64,000 nucleotides of DNA from NCBI GenBank assembly GCA_039545275.1, contig BCHS01000002.1:1364001-1428000 (forward strand). Direction: 5' to 3'. The position numbers and the translations under genes are program-made. The notes under the pieces were generated by a model. The model searched no databases. It was not told the origin of the DNA and saw nothing but the letters and a program-made list of their open reading frames with translations. The DNA is from Pseudomicrostroma phylloplanum (lineage: Eukaryota; Basidiomycota; Exobasidiomycetes; Microstromatales). Position 1 is the stretch's first letter, and each line of letters begins with the position of its first letter. Positions 22,001-33,203 of this stretch are shown one piece after another.

Positions 22001-22309
22001 GTCCAAAGCGAGAGACAGGAGTGGATGAATCGCTCGGCGCTCATGAGTGAAGGGAAAGCAGAGACGGCTACAGCGCCTAGCACGGCATCGATCAGGGCTA
22101 GCTACTATGCCGGTGCCGGTAGCGGAGGAGGTGGTGGGCGTGCCTCTCCCCCAACCTCTCGATCAGACCGAGATTCCTTTCATCCTGGAGTCGGTTCAAG
22201 TCTCACAAATGGAAGCGCAGCGGGTGTACGTCGTGGCACAACTTCGATAGGAGCTAGTGGAGCCCCGGGGTCGAGGATGTCCACTTTGGCTGCCTCTTCG
22301 AATGATTGA
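19034..22309 (+). CDS. AFI1: Afi1-type Arf3-interacting/polarity-axis protein
   Basis: Seven exons: 19034-19365, 19450-20263, 20332-20624, 20706-21132, 21223-21504, 21580-21744 and 21818-22309; 934 aa. All donors are GTGAGT and the phases agree. The first domain, FVMLAEFDIDRGSTLAHVWP...HTLAELMLPDGAHARSEDWTVFFL, is the Afi1 N-terminal Arf-docking module, a DENN-like fold. The second half has the polarity-stabilising SPA region: LLLFNAIVTYKRVIFLGHSLPAATVAGHVLAAAAL, ...TNPRFEELRCWDLLCNVETGRITV and the C-terminal helices. In yeast Afi1 links the Arf3 GTPase to cell polarity at the plasma membrane. Ser/Ala/Gly-rich linkers near residues 330-400 and at the C-terminus are probably disordered. Confidence 0.85.
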
Positions 22310-23268
22310 AGGAGGACGGAGGGACGAGGATAGAGCGGTTGGTCTGATCATCATGCGTGTACTTTTACGGAGTTAGTACCCTCGGGCCAGCAATGCAAAT
22401 GCAATCAAGAGTCTGTTCTCACTGAGGGAAACTACGCTTGGTGGACGCTGAAGCCCATTGCCTTCGTCGGATCGGCCCTGCTGCATAGAGGGCGATAAGG
22501 TGGGCTCAAGAGGCTCTATCGGAACGAAGTGATGTGATGCGATCGCGTATGGTTTGTCTGGAGGAGGCTGAACCCCATCAAGGCGAGGGACCAGAGCAAA
22601 GAGCGTTCCTGAAACCTCTTGGGCGTGGGAAGGGAGGACTCAGGGGTAGAGATCGATTGCGGCTGCACCTCGCAGATTGCCATTGCGGTCACAACTGGCT
22701 CAGGTCAGGGGCGGCGGAGGTGCGTGGCGATCGACGAGAGCTTGGCACTGCTCAGGGCCAGGGCGGACCCTTGAACTTCACAAAGTGAGGCGTGGGTATT
22801 CGGCCGAAGCTCATAGCAACTTCGAGGCCGGGCAGAGGCGAGAGAGGGAGCAGGGGGCGAGGGGAGTTGCACCCGGCAAAACCAATGGTGTGTTTACCTC
22901 TGCAGCGCAGCACCCTCCCTCTTCGGGCGTATGTGGGGCCGCCACCTGTTGTACCACAGGCACAGCCACGTTGATGCAACTTCTCAAGGTGCTACGAAGC
23001 TATACTGTATAAGAGCAGTCCTTCTGCTGGTCGGTCAGACGCATACCCCCTCGAGGAGGCTGCACTCGTTTTCCCCTCACCGACTACACAGGAGATTGAA
23101 CTCCAGCATCTACGCAGGACGGCAGCATATATATCTCCTCTCCGCTGCCGCGAATCCACACAGCAAGCCCGCTTCGACCCCACGATCGGACAATCGTACG
23201 GACGTAGAACCGCCACTCATCCTCACCAATCACCGCAACGCCTCTTCCAATCCCCACAAACCGCCAGA
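22310..23268. other. Spacer and promoter of the membrane-protein gene
   Basis: No gene is recognised. A TATATAT stretch at 23128-23134 lies about 135 bp before the next ATG and may be its TATA element. The remaining small ORFs show no motifs. Confidence 0.4.
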
Positions 23269-25250
23269 ATGGTGGTACACATCGCAAGAGCGCCAGTATC
23301 CATGTCTCTCCTCATCCCATCCCTACTGCTCCTCTACATTTGTCTACCAACCGCACAAGCCATCAACTGGATGAGTACTCCCGAGCTCATCAAAGACCTC
23401 ACGGTCTACCAGTCCTTTGTCGCCGCTACTGTCGGCCTGCAGCTCTGGTGAGAGATGCAGCTATTGACAGTGACGCGCAGCACGCAGCATGCTGACTCGT
23501 CACCTATGCCTCTACCCTTTGCCTCTCCTCCCGCAACAGGGAATCGATCATCAGCTTCCCCTTTGAGTGGCGATACCTGACTCGACAGCGACGATGGAAG
23601 CACGGCATGGCAGCCTATCTCATCATCCGCTACGGCACCTGGATTCACCTCATATGCGTCCTCATCAATATACACGCCACTCACCGCATCGACTGTGAAG
23701 CGACCATGATCGTCTTGCTCGTCTCGCTCAGTCTGGCTACTCTTGCCACCAGCCTCATCTTCGTCGTGAGGTGCATCGCAGTCTGGAAGAGGAACAAGTA
23801 CATCTCTTATGGCCTTGGCGCTCTCTGGCTCGCTACAGCCGCGGTCCACTTGTCCAGCGCTGCAAGACTCAAGTCGGTCTGGAGCCCAACTGGCTGCCAA
23901 TCCGTTTTCGTCAGGCCTATGTGGGAGTACAACATGGCCTACGTCACAATCCAGATACTCGACACTACCACTTTTGGGCTTAGTGCGTGGAGACTCAGGA
24001 CTATGAGGACTCAAGGGTTCGCAAAGGTCCTCTTCGCTCAGGCCTGCGTCTTCATTGGCATTACGGCTACCCTCAACTGCGCATGTATGGTGCTGGCCTA
24101 CATCAGCCCCAATCCTGTCCTCACGTACTTCATCTCACCCATTGCTCTGACGGTTTCTGGCGTACTAGGTGAGTTACGTGCATGCAGGAAGAGTATAAGT
24201 CCAAACCTCTGAAGCAAGAACTGCTACCACCACCCGCAATGCACTTTAGCCTGCCGCTCTTTCCGGGACCTTCAAGCTCACACCCAGCGGGCTGGTACCG
24301 TCATCTCTGGCTCAGGCCGAGCCTATACAGGAGGCGCCTCAATCCAGCCACCCAGCCCAGACAGCAGCGTCGCTCCCTACTCTGCAAGCACAAAGGAGGC
24401 CTTCGATCTCGATGCTACAAAGGGTCGCGCTCTCGGTAGGCGAAGACGATCGGACTGGCTCACCAGGACAGGCTTTGATGACGACGAGGATCCGATCGAG
24501 CTGCCTACTCTGCCTCTGACGGCTGCTGATATCGATACCAATGGCGGCGCCATTCAGCAACCCGGTCGAGCTTCAACCCGCCAGCGACGCACCTCTGCCA
24601 CTCTTCGTACCGGATCCAACGCAGACGTCAAGGGCTCCACCACGGCTTTCCACGGCTTCCTCCTGCCCGAAGAAGAGGAAGAACATCGCCTCGACGCGCT
24701 CGCCACCAAGCATCAGCAAATCATGGCCGCCTGTGAGAATGCAACTCAGTCCATGACCTCGACTCCTTTCCACGGAACCGACGACAGCGACCAGACGATT
24801 CGTGCTCGCAACGCCGCGGCGGACCAACTCCTCAGAGGAGCTCAGGTACAGAGCATCAAGAAGATAAACGGCACGAACACTCTCATCGTCATGCAAAAGA
24901 TGCCCGCGGGCAACGACATCGGCTCTCGTCCTGGTCCTGTCCCTCGTCCGGGCATGCGAAAGGCGCGCATCGACGATGGCTCTCCCAGGAAGGAGAAGCG
25001 CGCTACGCTATTCACAGACGAGACTGCCACTGCCACTGCCGCCAACAAGCCCAATAGCAGTCAGACGCAGCTCGTTCGCACTGGAGAGTACGCTTCTTCT
25101 CCTTACGCGGGCGGAGTGGGATCTAAGCGCAGCTCGGGCACCTCTGGTGACTCGGATGACGCGCAGGCCATCGAGATCGACAGCGTTGAGGCTGCCCGCT
25201 CAGTCGCTGTCGGAATCACTTGTCATCGAGAGGTGCACATTGATGGCTGA
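23269..25250 (+). CDS. Multi-spanning membrane protein, fungal, with long cytosolic tail
   Basis: Three exons, 23269-23447, 23540-24168 and 24250-25250; 602 aa (an alternative start at 23302 is possible). The N-terminal 290 residues contain about seven hydrophobic segments, including SLLIPSLLLLYICLPTAQA, MIVLLVSLSLATLATSLIFVV, VLFAQACVFIGITATLNCACMVL and YFISPIALTVSGVLAAC. The pattern WESIISFPFEWRYLTRQRRWKHGMAAYLIIRYGTW resembles basidiomycete seven-segment proteins of the DUF6533 type. Their function is unknown; a receptor role is often guessed. The 300-residue tail is polar and probably cytosolic, with an acidic/Arg patch and a Gln/Ala helix (ALATKHQQIMAACENATQSM). I cannot assign a ligand or pathway. 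Splicing at 24168/24250 is required to join the membrane part to the tail. Confidence 0.7.
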
Positions 25251-25972
25251 ATCCCTCAAGATGTACTGCTGCCAAGAAGGCATGCCATAGCCGCCCATCG
25301 ACGGTCCCAGCTGCTATGCTCGACCTAGCAGGCCATTGGCTCCTCTCTTTCTTCAGCAAGCAGCAAGCCGTCTATTGTTTCCCTGCCACTGTCTTCACCA
25401 CTTGCCTTTGCTTCTTCTCTCTGCTCTCTTTCCGGCTCATCCACCACCCTCACCACCACCACCACTGGCAGCAGCAGCAGCAGCAGCTTGCGTCAGCTCT
25501 TGTCAATACCCCCAACCCCAACCCCCGCCGCCATGCCCCATGTCACCACACCTGTCCGAACGATCCGACAAGATCGTCGAAGCTCTTTGTGTCTTGCCCC
25601 TCCTTTTCGCCCTTCGTGGTCCTTATGCTTTGCATACATATATGCATCTCCAGATATCCATGCAGCCTCGCTTGCTTGCTTCCTCGGCGGCGATCTTGCT
25701 CTTTCTTCCCTTCTTTCTTTCGAGCTGTTGTTCATTGAATAAAAAGATCGATGTCACATCCACTAGCACGACCAGAAGCAGAAGTAGCGAGAACGACCGA
25801 TGAAGGACGAGTGCGATGCATTGGGTGAGGCAAAGTTGAGTCGAGGAGGAATACAGACGTGTGACATTGGGACCTTCCCCTCGACTCTACTCGAGACAGC
25901 CCGATCTCGAGCGTTCGCGTCTGCACCCTCTCTTCTCACAGCACCAAGAAAGAGAATCTGCTCCCTCAGGTC
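25251..25972. other. Convergent 3' region, pyrimidine-rich
   Basis: This lies between two converging genes. The plus strand is strongly C/T-rich from 25340 to 25740, with CAC and CAG/GCA microsatellites near 25450-25490. Overlapping open frames here reflect the base skew and carry no motifs. AATAAA at 25738-25743 could serve as a polyadenylation signal for the membrane-protein gene. Confidence 0.45.
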
Positions 25973-27296
25973 TCACCTCCTTGAGCTCAACCCCGTGGAG
26001 CTCAACCCGCTCTGGCTCCGCTTAGGGTCCTTGAAGCGCAGGTGCGCCTCGTAGAAGCTCAGCAGGTGTTGAGGGCATTTCTTCTTGGCTACTTGTAGTG
26101 GGTAGATTAGACGGACGTCGTCCGGGCTGGGAGAAAGGATGGAGGAGGGAGGAGGCAGGTGGGAGAGGAGGAGAGGTCAGGAACTGTGAGGAGGGAGCAG
26201 CTCATCCGGGTGTGAGTGTGAGGGAAGAGATTGACTTACAAGTCTAGGTAGGCAAGGACTTGCCCGTCTGGCTCTCTCTCGAGGGTGTTGACCTGGGCCG
26301 GAAGAGGATTGACCATTTCGTCAGAAAATGCAGAGGGATGCAAGCGGATTCGTTCTCAGTCGGAGACCTACTCACCCGTAGCACAACGTCCTCCCAGCTG
26401 TCCATCGGGTCGTACTTGTCCTTCCACGCCTTCTCCATTGCATTCCATGTCTCATCGTCCACCTCATCGTCCAGAACCTCTTCGTCCACTTCGTCGTACT
26501 CCTCCTCCTCTTCTTCCTCCTCTTCCTCTTCCTGCACCGGAACAGCCTCCGCAGCCCTCTTCTTGGCAGAAGCAGAAGAGGAGCTCGGCTGCGCGATAGG
26601 CTCTTTCTGCTTCGGCGGCTTCGACGCAGGCTGTCCTCCCGATCCTCCTCCACGTAGGTTGACATTGGCAGGCAGACTGCTGCCGGGGAGCGTCCTGACT
26701 TTCTCCTTTACAATGGGACTTTGAGACTTGGACATTGAGGCGTGGCCGCGCTTGGCTGCTTCGTGCTGAGCTTGTCTGCCTGGCTGACGGGCGTTGGGGA
26801 GGGACTGCCAGTAGCTTTTGACCGTCTCTGGTTGCATGTGGTCCTGCGGAGCGGTGCGGTATGCGGGAGGAGGTAATCGATCAGTACCCAGAATCTCCTC
26901 GCTCTCCTCATGCTTTATCAAGCTAATCCTCTCTTCCGAGCGTCTCCTTCTCTTGTGAGCTCATGACACTCTCACTCAGCAGCTCCCAATTCCTGACCTC
27001 CAGCTCCCAATCTCAACCTCAAACCCAAGACTCACCTCCGGCTCCCAAGTATTCTCCTCATCATCATACCCTACCCACTTGACCAAGAAAAGCCACCCCC
27101 CTTTACTCTTCTTATGATCCACGATTCCCTCGACTTCATAATCCTCTCCGCCCTCATCATCTTCGTCCTCGTCTTCTTCTCCAGAAGCTGAATCGATTGC
27201 CATGGCCGGTTGAGCGGCCTCTTCTGCAGCAGAGCTGGAGTGGGGACGATTGCGCGAGGAAGAGCCGGAAGGGGTGGATTTGGTTTGGGTGACCAT
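25973..27296 (-). CDS. HP1-like chromodomain and chromoshadow protein
   Basis: Four exons: 27296-27036, about 26930-26376, 26292-26240 and 26126-25973; about 340 aa. The chromodomain near residues 50-95 reads EDYEVEGIVDHKKSKGGWLFLVKWVGYDDEENTWEPE and keeps the aromatic positions that bind methylated H3K9. A linker of about 150 residues with a long Glu run (VPVQEEEEEEEEEEEYDEVDEE) follows. The chromoshadow domain is only visible after splicing: SWEDVVLR-VNTLEREPDGQVLAYLDF-PDDVRLIYPLQVAKKKCPQHLLSFYEAHLRF. This two-domain plan is that of HP1/Swi6, which builds heterochromatin as a dimer. The 5' edge of exon 2 is uncertain: AG at 26931 or another about 20 bases upstream both keep frame. The Glu-rich linker is a distinctive feature. 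Confidence 0.83.
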
Positions 27297-27873
27297 GCTT
27301 GGGATGCGCTACGAGGCGATGAGCGGGATATGCGAGAGGTATGAGGATGAGGATGAGGGCGAGGTTGGAGACGCGTCGGGACTGAGGAGCGATAGGTTGG
27401 TAGCTAGAAGAAGTGCCGTGAGCTCTCACTCGCGCCGGTTCAATAGAGGGATATCAGAGAGGAGAAGCTAGCCTACCGCAGAGGGTAACACTGCGACGTG
27501 TGGGTATATAGGGTCCTGTCAGGAAGGGAGTGTCCGAAGCGGAAGAAGTCAAGCTGTCTCGTAGGAGAGAGTAGCTGCTGCACGGAGGATCAGTCAGGCC
27601 TTGGACGCGAGGCGGAGCAACACGGCGCGCGTCTCTGAGCCAAAGAGGCTTGGCTAGTCTACTTCCGCCTTGAGCACAGAGCGATATGGTTCCTCCACCT
27701 TGTCAATCTTGCACAGATTGCCCTCGTCGGCGCTAGGATGGCTGTGAGTGAAGGAAGGTATAGATTGTTCCCAGCAGTAGTATGTACAACAAGTCACTTC
27801 GCCTCGACGGCTTGAGCAGGAGCATCACGCCGCCTTGACCTGCTACGCTCACGCTCACGCGCGCGCTCTCCGC
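27297..27873. other. Spacer between HP1-like gene and CDK8
   Basis: Promoter of the HP1-like gene and 3' end of CDK8. No ORF with recognisable motifs and no repeat stands out. Confidence 0.4.
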
Positions 27874-29790
27874 TCAGCCTAGCTTGGCCCGCTTATTCTG
27901 AGCATTAGCAGCAGCAGTCGCAACCATCCCTCCCCTTCCCGTAGCGCTGGACGACTGGCCCAAGCCCACCATCCCGCCCAGATGCCCAATGCCGACTCCT
28001 CCCGACACGGAGTTGAGGTAGCCACTAGGACCAACACTGTTTGGTAGACTTCCGCCCGATGCTGGAGCTGGAGCAGGCGCGGGAGGTCCGGGGAAGGCCA
28101 TCGAGGTACCGCCTCCCAGCCCGCCTCCGCCACTGCTGATCAGCGCTGGGGCTACCTGTGAAGGGTCGACGTTCAGCACGGGATCCGTTGTGTCGCTGTG
28201 CAGCCTCCTCGGGGGGTAGATGGACACCCCCATAGGCAGAGAAGCAAAGGCGTTGCGCGTGGGCACAGGCTCCTCTTTGAACCATGCATGCTCGAGAGCC
28301 CTCTCTGCTGTCACTCGCTTGCCTGGGTCGTAGAGCAGAAGCCGCTCGAACAGGCTGGCGCCGTGGGGAGGACGCGCACGGCTTGCGAACCAGCTGGACA
28401 GCTTCGAAGAGTACCTGTGAGGAGAGAGCGGAAGACGAAGATGTCAGTGGAAAACACAAAGATGTGTGATTCGAGGAAAAAGACCTTTAAACTTACCCAT
28501 CATCTGGTCCGAATCGCATGGCTGCGCAGTACCCTCGCCATTCGGGCATCGTATCAATCGTAGGCCATCTCTCCTTGCTCGGCGGACCAAGTATGTCCAC
28601 AATCTTTGCCATCTGGTCTGTCTGAAGTACGGCAGATGGCTTTCCCTTGCCCTCCATCTTCGCTTCTTCGCCCTTGAACAGTGGCCTGAGGCTTAGCAGC
28701 TCGCCCCAGATGCAGCCTACGGCCCACATGTCGATGGCGGGAGTGTAGTGGCGGGTGCCCATGAGCAACTCGGGAGCTCGATACCAGATGGTGACGACTA
28801 CCTTGTCTCCGTTGTACAAAGGCTGCAGAGGCTGGGAGTAGAGCCTGGCTAGACCCAGATCTCCGATTTTGACCACGCCAGAGTGCGTCAGCAAAATGTT
28901 GGCGGGCTTCAGATCTCGATGCAGGACCCAATTGGAATGGAGATAGTGCACGCCAGAAAGGAGCTGGAAGAGGAGCGATTTGAGTACTGTAGGCGAGATA
29001 CCTTCGCGAAGGACCGTAGAGTGGTGGTGGATGAGTTGCAAGAAGTCATGCGATGCGTAAGAAAAGACCATATCTGTTGTAGGTATATGGGGAGGCAATC
29101 CAGCGAGTGAGTAATCCTGCTTGGCGGACGTGTAGAGCATCACTCGCTCCACGTTTCTACGTACAGATGGCGCGGTCTTCCAGCATGACCTCTCTCAGAG
29201 TGACAACATTCTCGTGTCGTAGCTCGCGGTTGAGCTGTACGACCACAGGTATCGAGAAGAGTGAAGCAGCGTCAGTGTCGTGTTGGAACGGAGATCCTCT
29301 CCCTCTTGTATGCACTCACAGCGATCTCCCTCATTGCGCTCTGGCTGATGCCGGTGTAGGCTGGCGCCTCTGCCTCCTTGTCCGCCTTGAACTTCTTGAT
29401 GGCATATACGCCCGCATCGGGGTCATTGTCTCTCGCTTTGCCACTTTTGCTTCCATTCGGACTCGACATCCTGCTGCTGCTCCCACCTCTATTACTGCCA
29501 TGTCGACTTGTTCTCTCAGGTGCCTCGGGATGTCGAAGACAGGCCTTGTACACCCTGCCGTACGTTCCCGACGAGAGGAAACCCAGCACCTGGTAGGTGG
29601 ATAGGATGGTTCGCCTCTTGTGGTCCCGGTACTCCCTCCATGCTGTCATCGTGTCTACAGTAGAAGAAGACGCCGGCCTGAACTTGCGAAAGGCGGCTAC
29701 GGGATGCTCGAGAGGCGGAGTAGGGGTGCTCGAGCCAGCGGGAGCCGCCTTTGAGCTGGCCGCATCGCTAGCGAGGGGCGAGCGAGCCAT
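27874..29790 (-). CDS. CDK8: Mediator-associated cyclin-dependent kinase CDK8 (Ssn3/Srb10)
   Basis: Four exons: 29790-29320, 29234-29165, 29073-28497 and 28414-27874; 552 aa. The kinase core is complete: glycine loop [16 protein letters not shown] lysine in [30 protein letters not shown] (the CDK8-type SMSACRE-like helix), catalytic [17 protein letters not shown] at the Mg loop, [23 protein letters not shown], and the CDK8 insert between the glycine loop and the lysine. CDK8 with cyclin C forms the Mediator kinase module, which phosphorylates RNA polymerase II and transcription factors in the nucleus. The C-terminal 140 residues are Gly/Ala/Ser-rich. The short upstream region borders the candidate mobile element that begins near 29.9 kb. 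Confidence 0.9.
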
Positions 29791-30259
29791 GCTGAGCGAC
29801 CGTGCTGTCTGATGAGCTCAGCAGCTTGTGGTGCGGGGTGTCTTTAACCACCCATTCGGCTGCACATCGAAGTAGGAGGAGTGGTATGAGAAGCCCTTGT
29901 CCTGGCGGACAAGGGCCGTCCGGACATAGATTTTCACGCTCCGCGCGCGCCGCGCCAGACGCTGTCCGATATTTCATTTTATCGGGACACGTTTACGCGC
30001 CGGGTCACCTGCCCCTGTCCTCATAAAACAGAGTATCGGACACCCACACTCCCACCATCCGCCCTTCGTCAAGGCGGCCCAGTCGCAGCCTCGTTTCCTT
30101 GTATTCAATTAGCACTTCCCGGATCCATACAAGCTTGGACCGCACTGCTTGCCGCGACCAGCGTCGCTCGCCTACAATGCTTCCTCCGCTTCCACCGTCC
30201 TCCTCGTCCTCCTCATCACCATCATCGCCCTCTCTACCGCCCATGCCCAACCTCCCACC
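29791..30259. promoter_or_regulatory. CDK8 upstream region and left edge of the candidate element
   Basis: A perfect inverted repeat, GCCCTTGTCC / GGACAAGGGC, spans 29893-29916 with a 4-base centre. Its right arm contains CGGACAAGGGCC (29906-29917), repeated directly at 38458-38469. A second inverted pair, TGTCCGATA at 29963 and TATCGGACA at 30034, lies further in, with the related TATCGGGACA between them at 29980. The ATG at 30260 sits in CCACCATG. Which part belongs to CDK8 and which to the element cannot be fixed from one sequence. Confidence 0.45.
29906..29917 (+). repeat. Left 12-bp direct repeat (candidate attachment site)
   Basis: CGGACAAGGGCC, also at 38458-38469. Here it forms the right half of a near-perfect palindrome (29893-29916). 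A related CCAGGACAAGG at 38480-38490 matches the left half in inverted form (CCTTGTCCTGG at 29895-29905). Confidence 0.45.
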
Positions 30260-32623
30260 ATGCCCCCAGCCAGACATCGCTCCTCTGCCGCTCACTCTGA
30301 TGCCCACTATGAGTACCAGCCTCCCGCCGTCACGAATGCGTTGGAGAGGAACCGTCAGGACAGGGGAGCGTGGAAGAATGCCAACACCAGAGCCGCGTAC
30401 GGTGCGAAGCAGAAGGAATTCATCGCCTGGTGCAAGAGGACGTATACTGCATCCAGCTACCCTGAGATCGTAGACGGCCACAAGCTCACCGCTTTCCTGC
30501 AAACCGAGGTCATCTATCGCAAGCCGCGAGCCAAGTCCTCCAGGCTGCGTAAGGACCTTTCTGAGCCGCCCGGCCCCTCCTCCGCCTAGGGAGAGCCTGT
30601 CGCTGTCGCTGTCGATCCTCCGGGCGTCCTGGACGAGAAGAGGACCATCTTTCTCTCTCAACCCACCATCAGAGGCTACGTCAGTGCGATAGTGGATCTC
30701 TGGCTCGAGCAGCAAGAGCAGGGCGTCAACAACAACGCGAACCCCCGAATGGGAGCTGTCAGCAAGACGCTCAGAGCGCTTTCTGGCAGAAAGGCGGAAC
30801 AGGACAAGGAGCACTTCGTAGACCGAGGCCTCGGCACTACCAACGACGGCTACTCCACCGTAGCAGAGCTTGTCAGGCTTTCCGAGGTCTGTCTGCAGAG
30901 GAACAACCACGAGGGCTTGCGTGACCGTGTCATGGCGCTCCTCTCCCACCACTGCTGCCTCCGAGGCGGCGACTGCCGTGACATACAATTTGCGGACGCC
31001 CACAGCATCTCCGTCCCCAACGAGCCGAACGCTACCGACGCCTTCGCCATGGTGATCATGATCCGCAACGGCAAGACCAACAAGGACGGGCGGAAGGAGG
31101 GCTCGGGGACGACGCGAGCAGAAGAGTGGCAGCAATGCGCCATTGGGGCACTGGCCATGTGGCTCTTCTACGTCTTCCACCTCAGCGGTCGTGTCTTTGC
31201 CCCTTCCACTGAGCCCGGTCTGCCAAGCTTCCTTCGAGCGGAGGACTATTACGGCTGGTACTTGTTTCCAGAGTCGAAGGACGCGCTCGACAAGCCGCTG
31301 CAGCCGGAAACGCATCGGAAGGCGGTCTCGAGGGTGCTTCAGGCTGCGGGGATCAAGTCGAGCAAGGCCACCCACGTCTTCCGAGGCTGCTCTGCCCGTA
31401 TGGCAGACATGGCCGGCTCCGACCTGGACAACATCCGTAGGGCCGGCCGCTGGGACACCAGTGTGGTGAGCCACGTGTACCTCTCTACTCTGGCCTGGCC
31501 CTTCATCCAAGCTCTCACACGTCAGAAGCGAGGCTCTTTCTGGCTCCGTCGCGACGTCCCTGTCCCTCCTGCGCTGCTGCAGAGGGTGTTCCCTTGGGCA
31601 GAGATGTGGTTGAACAGGATGGCGGACCCCAGCGACCCCTGCACGTCAGACCTAGGAGGCAAGGGCTTCCTGGAGCTGCTCATACGCCTGCGTACAGTCT
31701 TCCTCCAGGACTCCGTCCTCTTGCAGCGAGCGTTCCCGCAGCACATGCTCTTCCACCACGAACTCTTCCAAAGCGAGGAGTACCGCCTTTTTGCTGCTCG
31801 GACGTGGGAGGTTTGTTCGTCGAGAGAAGAACCTGGCAACATCGTACTCCAGAGAGCCCTGCCTCTCATTGCGACCGCAATAGCAGAGAGCCACAAGCAG
31901 AGTCAGTCGCAAGCCGACCGACACGCGGCCGCGATTGCGGAACGCTTCAGGCAGAACGAGGCCATGGTCACGTCGCTCTGCCAGACGACAGTGGGTCTGA
32001 CCAACACGTCAGAGGCGATGGAGAGGATGCTGAGCAAGCTCTTCAACGGGCAGGCGAGGTTCGTGCAAGAGTCTCGCATGCGTCTGGAGATCGACGACCC
32101 CCCGCCGCCAGCAGGCGCGCTAGCAGACAGCAGCTGTCGCGACGGGATGCCCTGCCCAACGTCCAATCCGCCCAATCCTCTGCCAACGCCCTATCAGCTT
32201 CCCGCCGTTGTAACGCCCGCTCTGCGGCACGCCGACAATCTGCAGGAGATTATAGACCAGCAGCAGCGCAGTCGGGCCGGTATCCTCGCAAGCACGGGAG
32301 CCTTCAAGATGAATCGCTCAATCTGTAGAGTGACAGACCTTTGGACAGAGTGGGAGGTGGGCTGGCATTCTCAACCATCGGTTCAGAAGATGTACGGAGA
32401 TCCTAAAAACACATCGTGGAAGAAAGACGATTCGGAGAGGAAGCATTTTGCTAGACGTCGCATCCTCATCGACGAAATAGTGAAGCGGTCTCACGACGCT
32501 TCGCTGCCACCCAGCCAAATCGCAGAGCAAATGGAAGCGTGGCGTAGCCAGCAAGGTCTCAGTCTACATAAGCTCAGCGAGCACATCAAGCAGGCGAAGG
32601 AGGCGCTCAATTTCAGATGCTGA
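30260..32623 (+). pseudogene. Crypton-like tyrosine recombinase with GCR1_C-type domain, one in-frame stop
   Basis: One frame runs from ATG 30260 to TGA 32621 (788 codons), broken only by TAG at 30587-30589. The N-terminal part (NTRAAYGAKQKEFIAWCKRTY...VDGHKLTAFLQTEVIYR, then TIRGYVSAIVDLWLEQQ) resembles the Ndc10-like/Crypton core-binding region. Counting the stop as one residue, the recombinase set is Arg235 (CLRGGDCRD), His372-x-x-Arg375 (THVFRGCSARMADMAG), GRW near 399 and Tyr407 (SHVYLSTL). The C-terminus (VTDLWTEWEVGWHSQPSVQKMYGD...WKKDDSERKHFARRRILIDEIVKR, about 690-755) fits the GCR1_C DNA-binding domain found in fungal Cryptons. The TAG sits in a variable linker. A frame-keeping 45-nt intron (donor 30549, AG at 30592-30593) is possible but would skip a nearer AG, so a nonsense change is the simpler reading. 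Confidence 0.75.
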
Positions 32624-33203
32624 GCGACACCGATCTCTCTCAGCTTACGAGGTACCGTCTTTCACCTCGGGAGAGTCGATGTCCCAAGCTGGGATGGCCG
32701 CTCCCTCGCATTAGTAGCCGTAGCCTTGTTCTCTACCTTCATCATTCCTTCCTCCTCGATCTCCCAATCTGATAGCCTAGGTCACCCAATCTGATAGTCC
32801 AGGTCTACCAATGAGGGAGCGCTGGCCTCCCGCCCTGGTAGGACAATGCCGGTCCTTCTGTTCGTGATTCCTTCCTCCTCGATCTCTCAAACCGATAGCC
32901 CTGCTCTCCCAACCCGATAGCCCTGCTCTCCCAACCCGATAGCACTGCTCTCCCAACCCGATAGCCCTGCTCTCCCAACCTGGGAGAGCTCACATTCCGA
33001 TCCGAGATGCCCACTCGTCGTGGTAGCAACCAGGCACAACCAAAAGCAGCACCGATCGTCGCGTCCTACTCATCAACTTCCGCTGTGGAGGCTGAGATTC
33101 CCGTAGTGCGAGCGACCACACTGAAGTCGCGATGGAGTCACTCTACCTCTACTACTTCCACCTTGTCGTCCTCACCTTTTCACACCCACACTGCCAACTC
33201 GCA
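32624..33203. repeat. Repeat-rich spacer between recombinase and SNF2 gene
   Basis: A 22-bp unit (GATAGCCCTGCTCTCCCAAC plus two bases) repeats four times from 32894 to 32981 with an exact period (starts 32894, 32916, 32938, 32960). Degenerate relatives (CCCAATCTGATAG) begin near 32763. Palindromic CTCCC-N-GGGAG pairs, such as CTCCCAACCTGGGAG near 32971, recur; the same type appears beyond the SNF2 gene at 38.2 kb. The repeats end about 200 bp before the SNF2 start and could be protein-binding sites. Confidence 0.7.

Noticed and set aside
25316..25803. Overlapping plus-strand ORFs of 140-155 codons
   Set aside because: They arise from the C/T-rich strand and microsatellites, have no motifs and lie in a convergent 3' region.
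30549..30589. 41-nt intron (GTAAGG...CCTAG) removing the recombinase stop
   Set aside because: It would shift the frame and destroy the conserved TIRGYVSAIVDLW segment just downstream.
30005..31510. 501-codon ORF on the minus strand opposite the recombinase
   Set aside because: It mirrors the codons of the recombinase frame, which carries recognisable catalytic and DNA-binding motifs. The minus frame has none.
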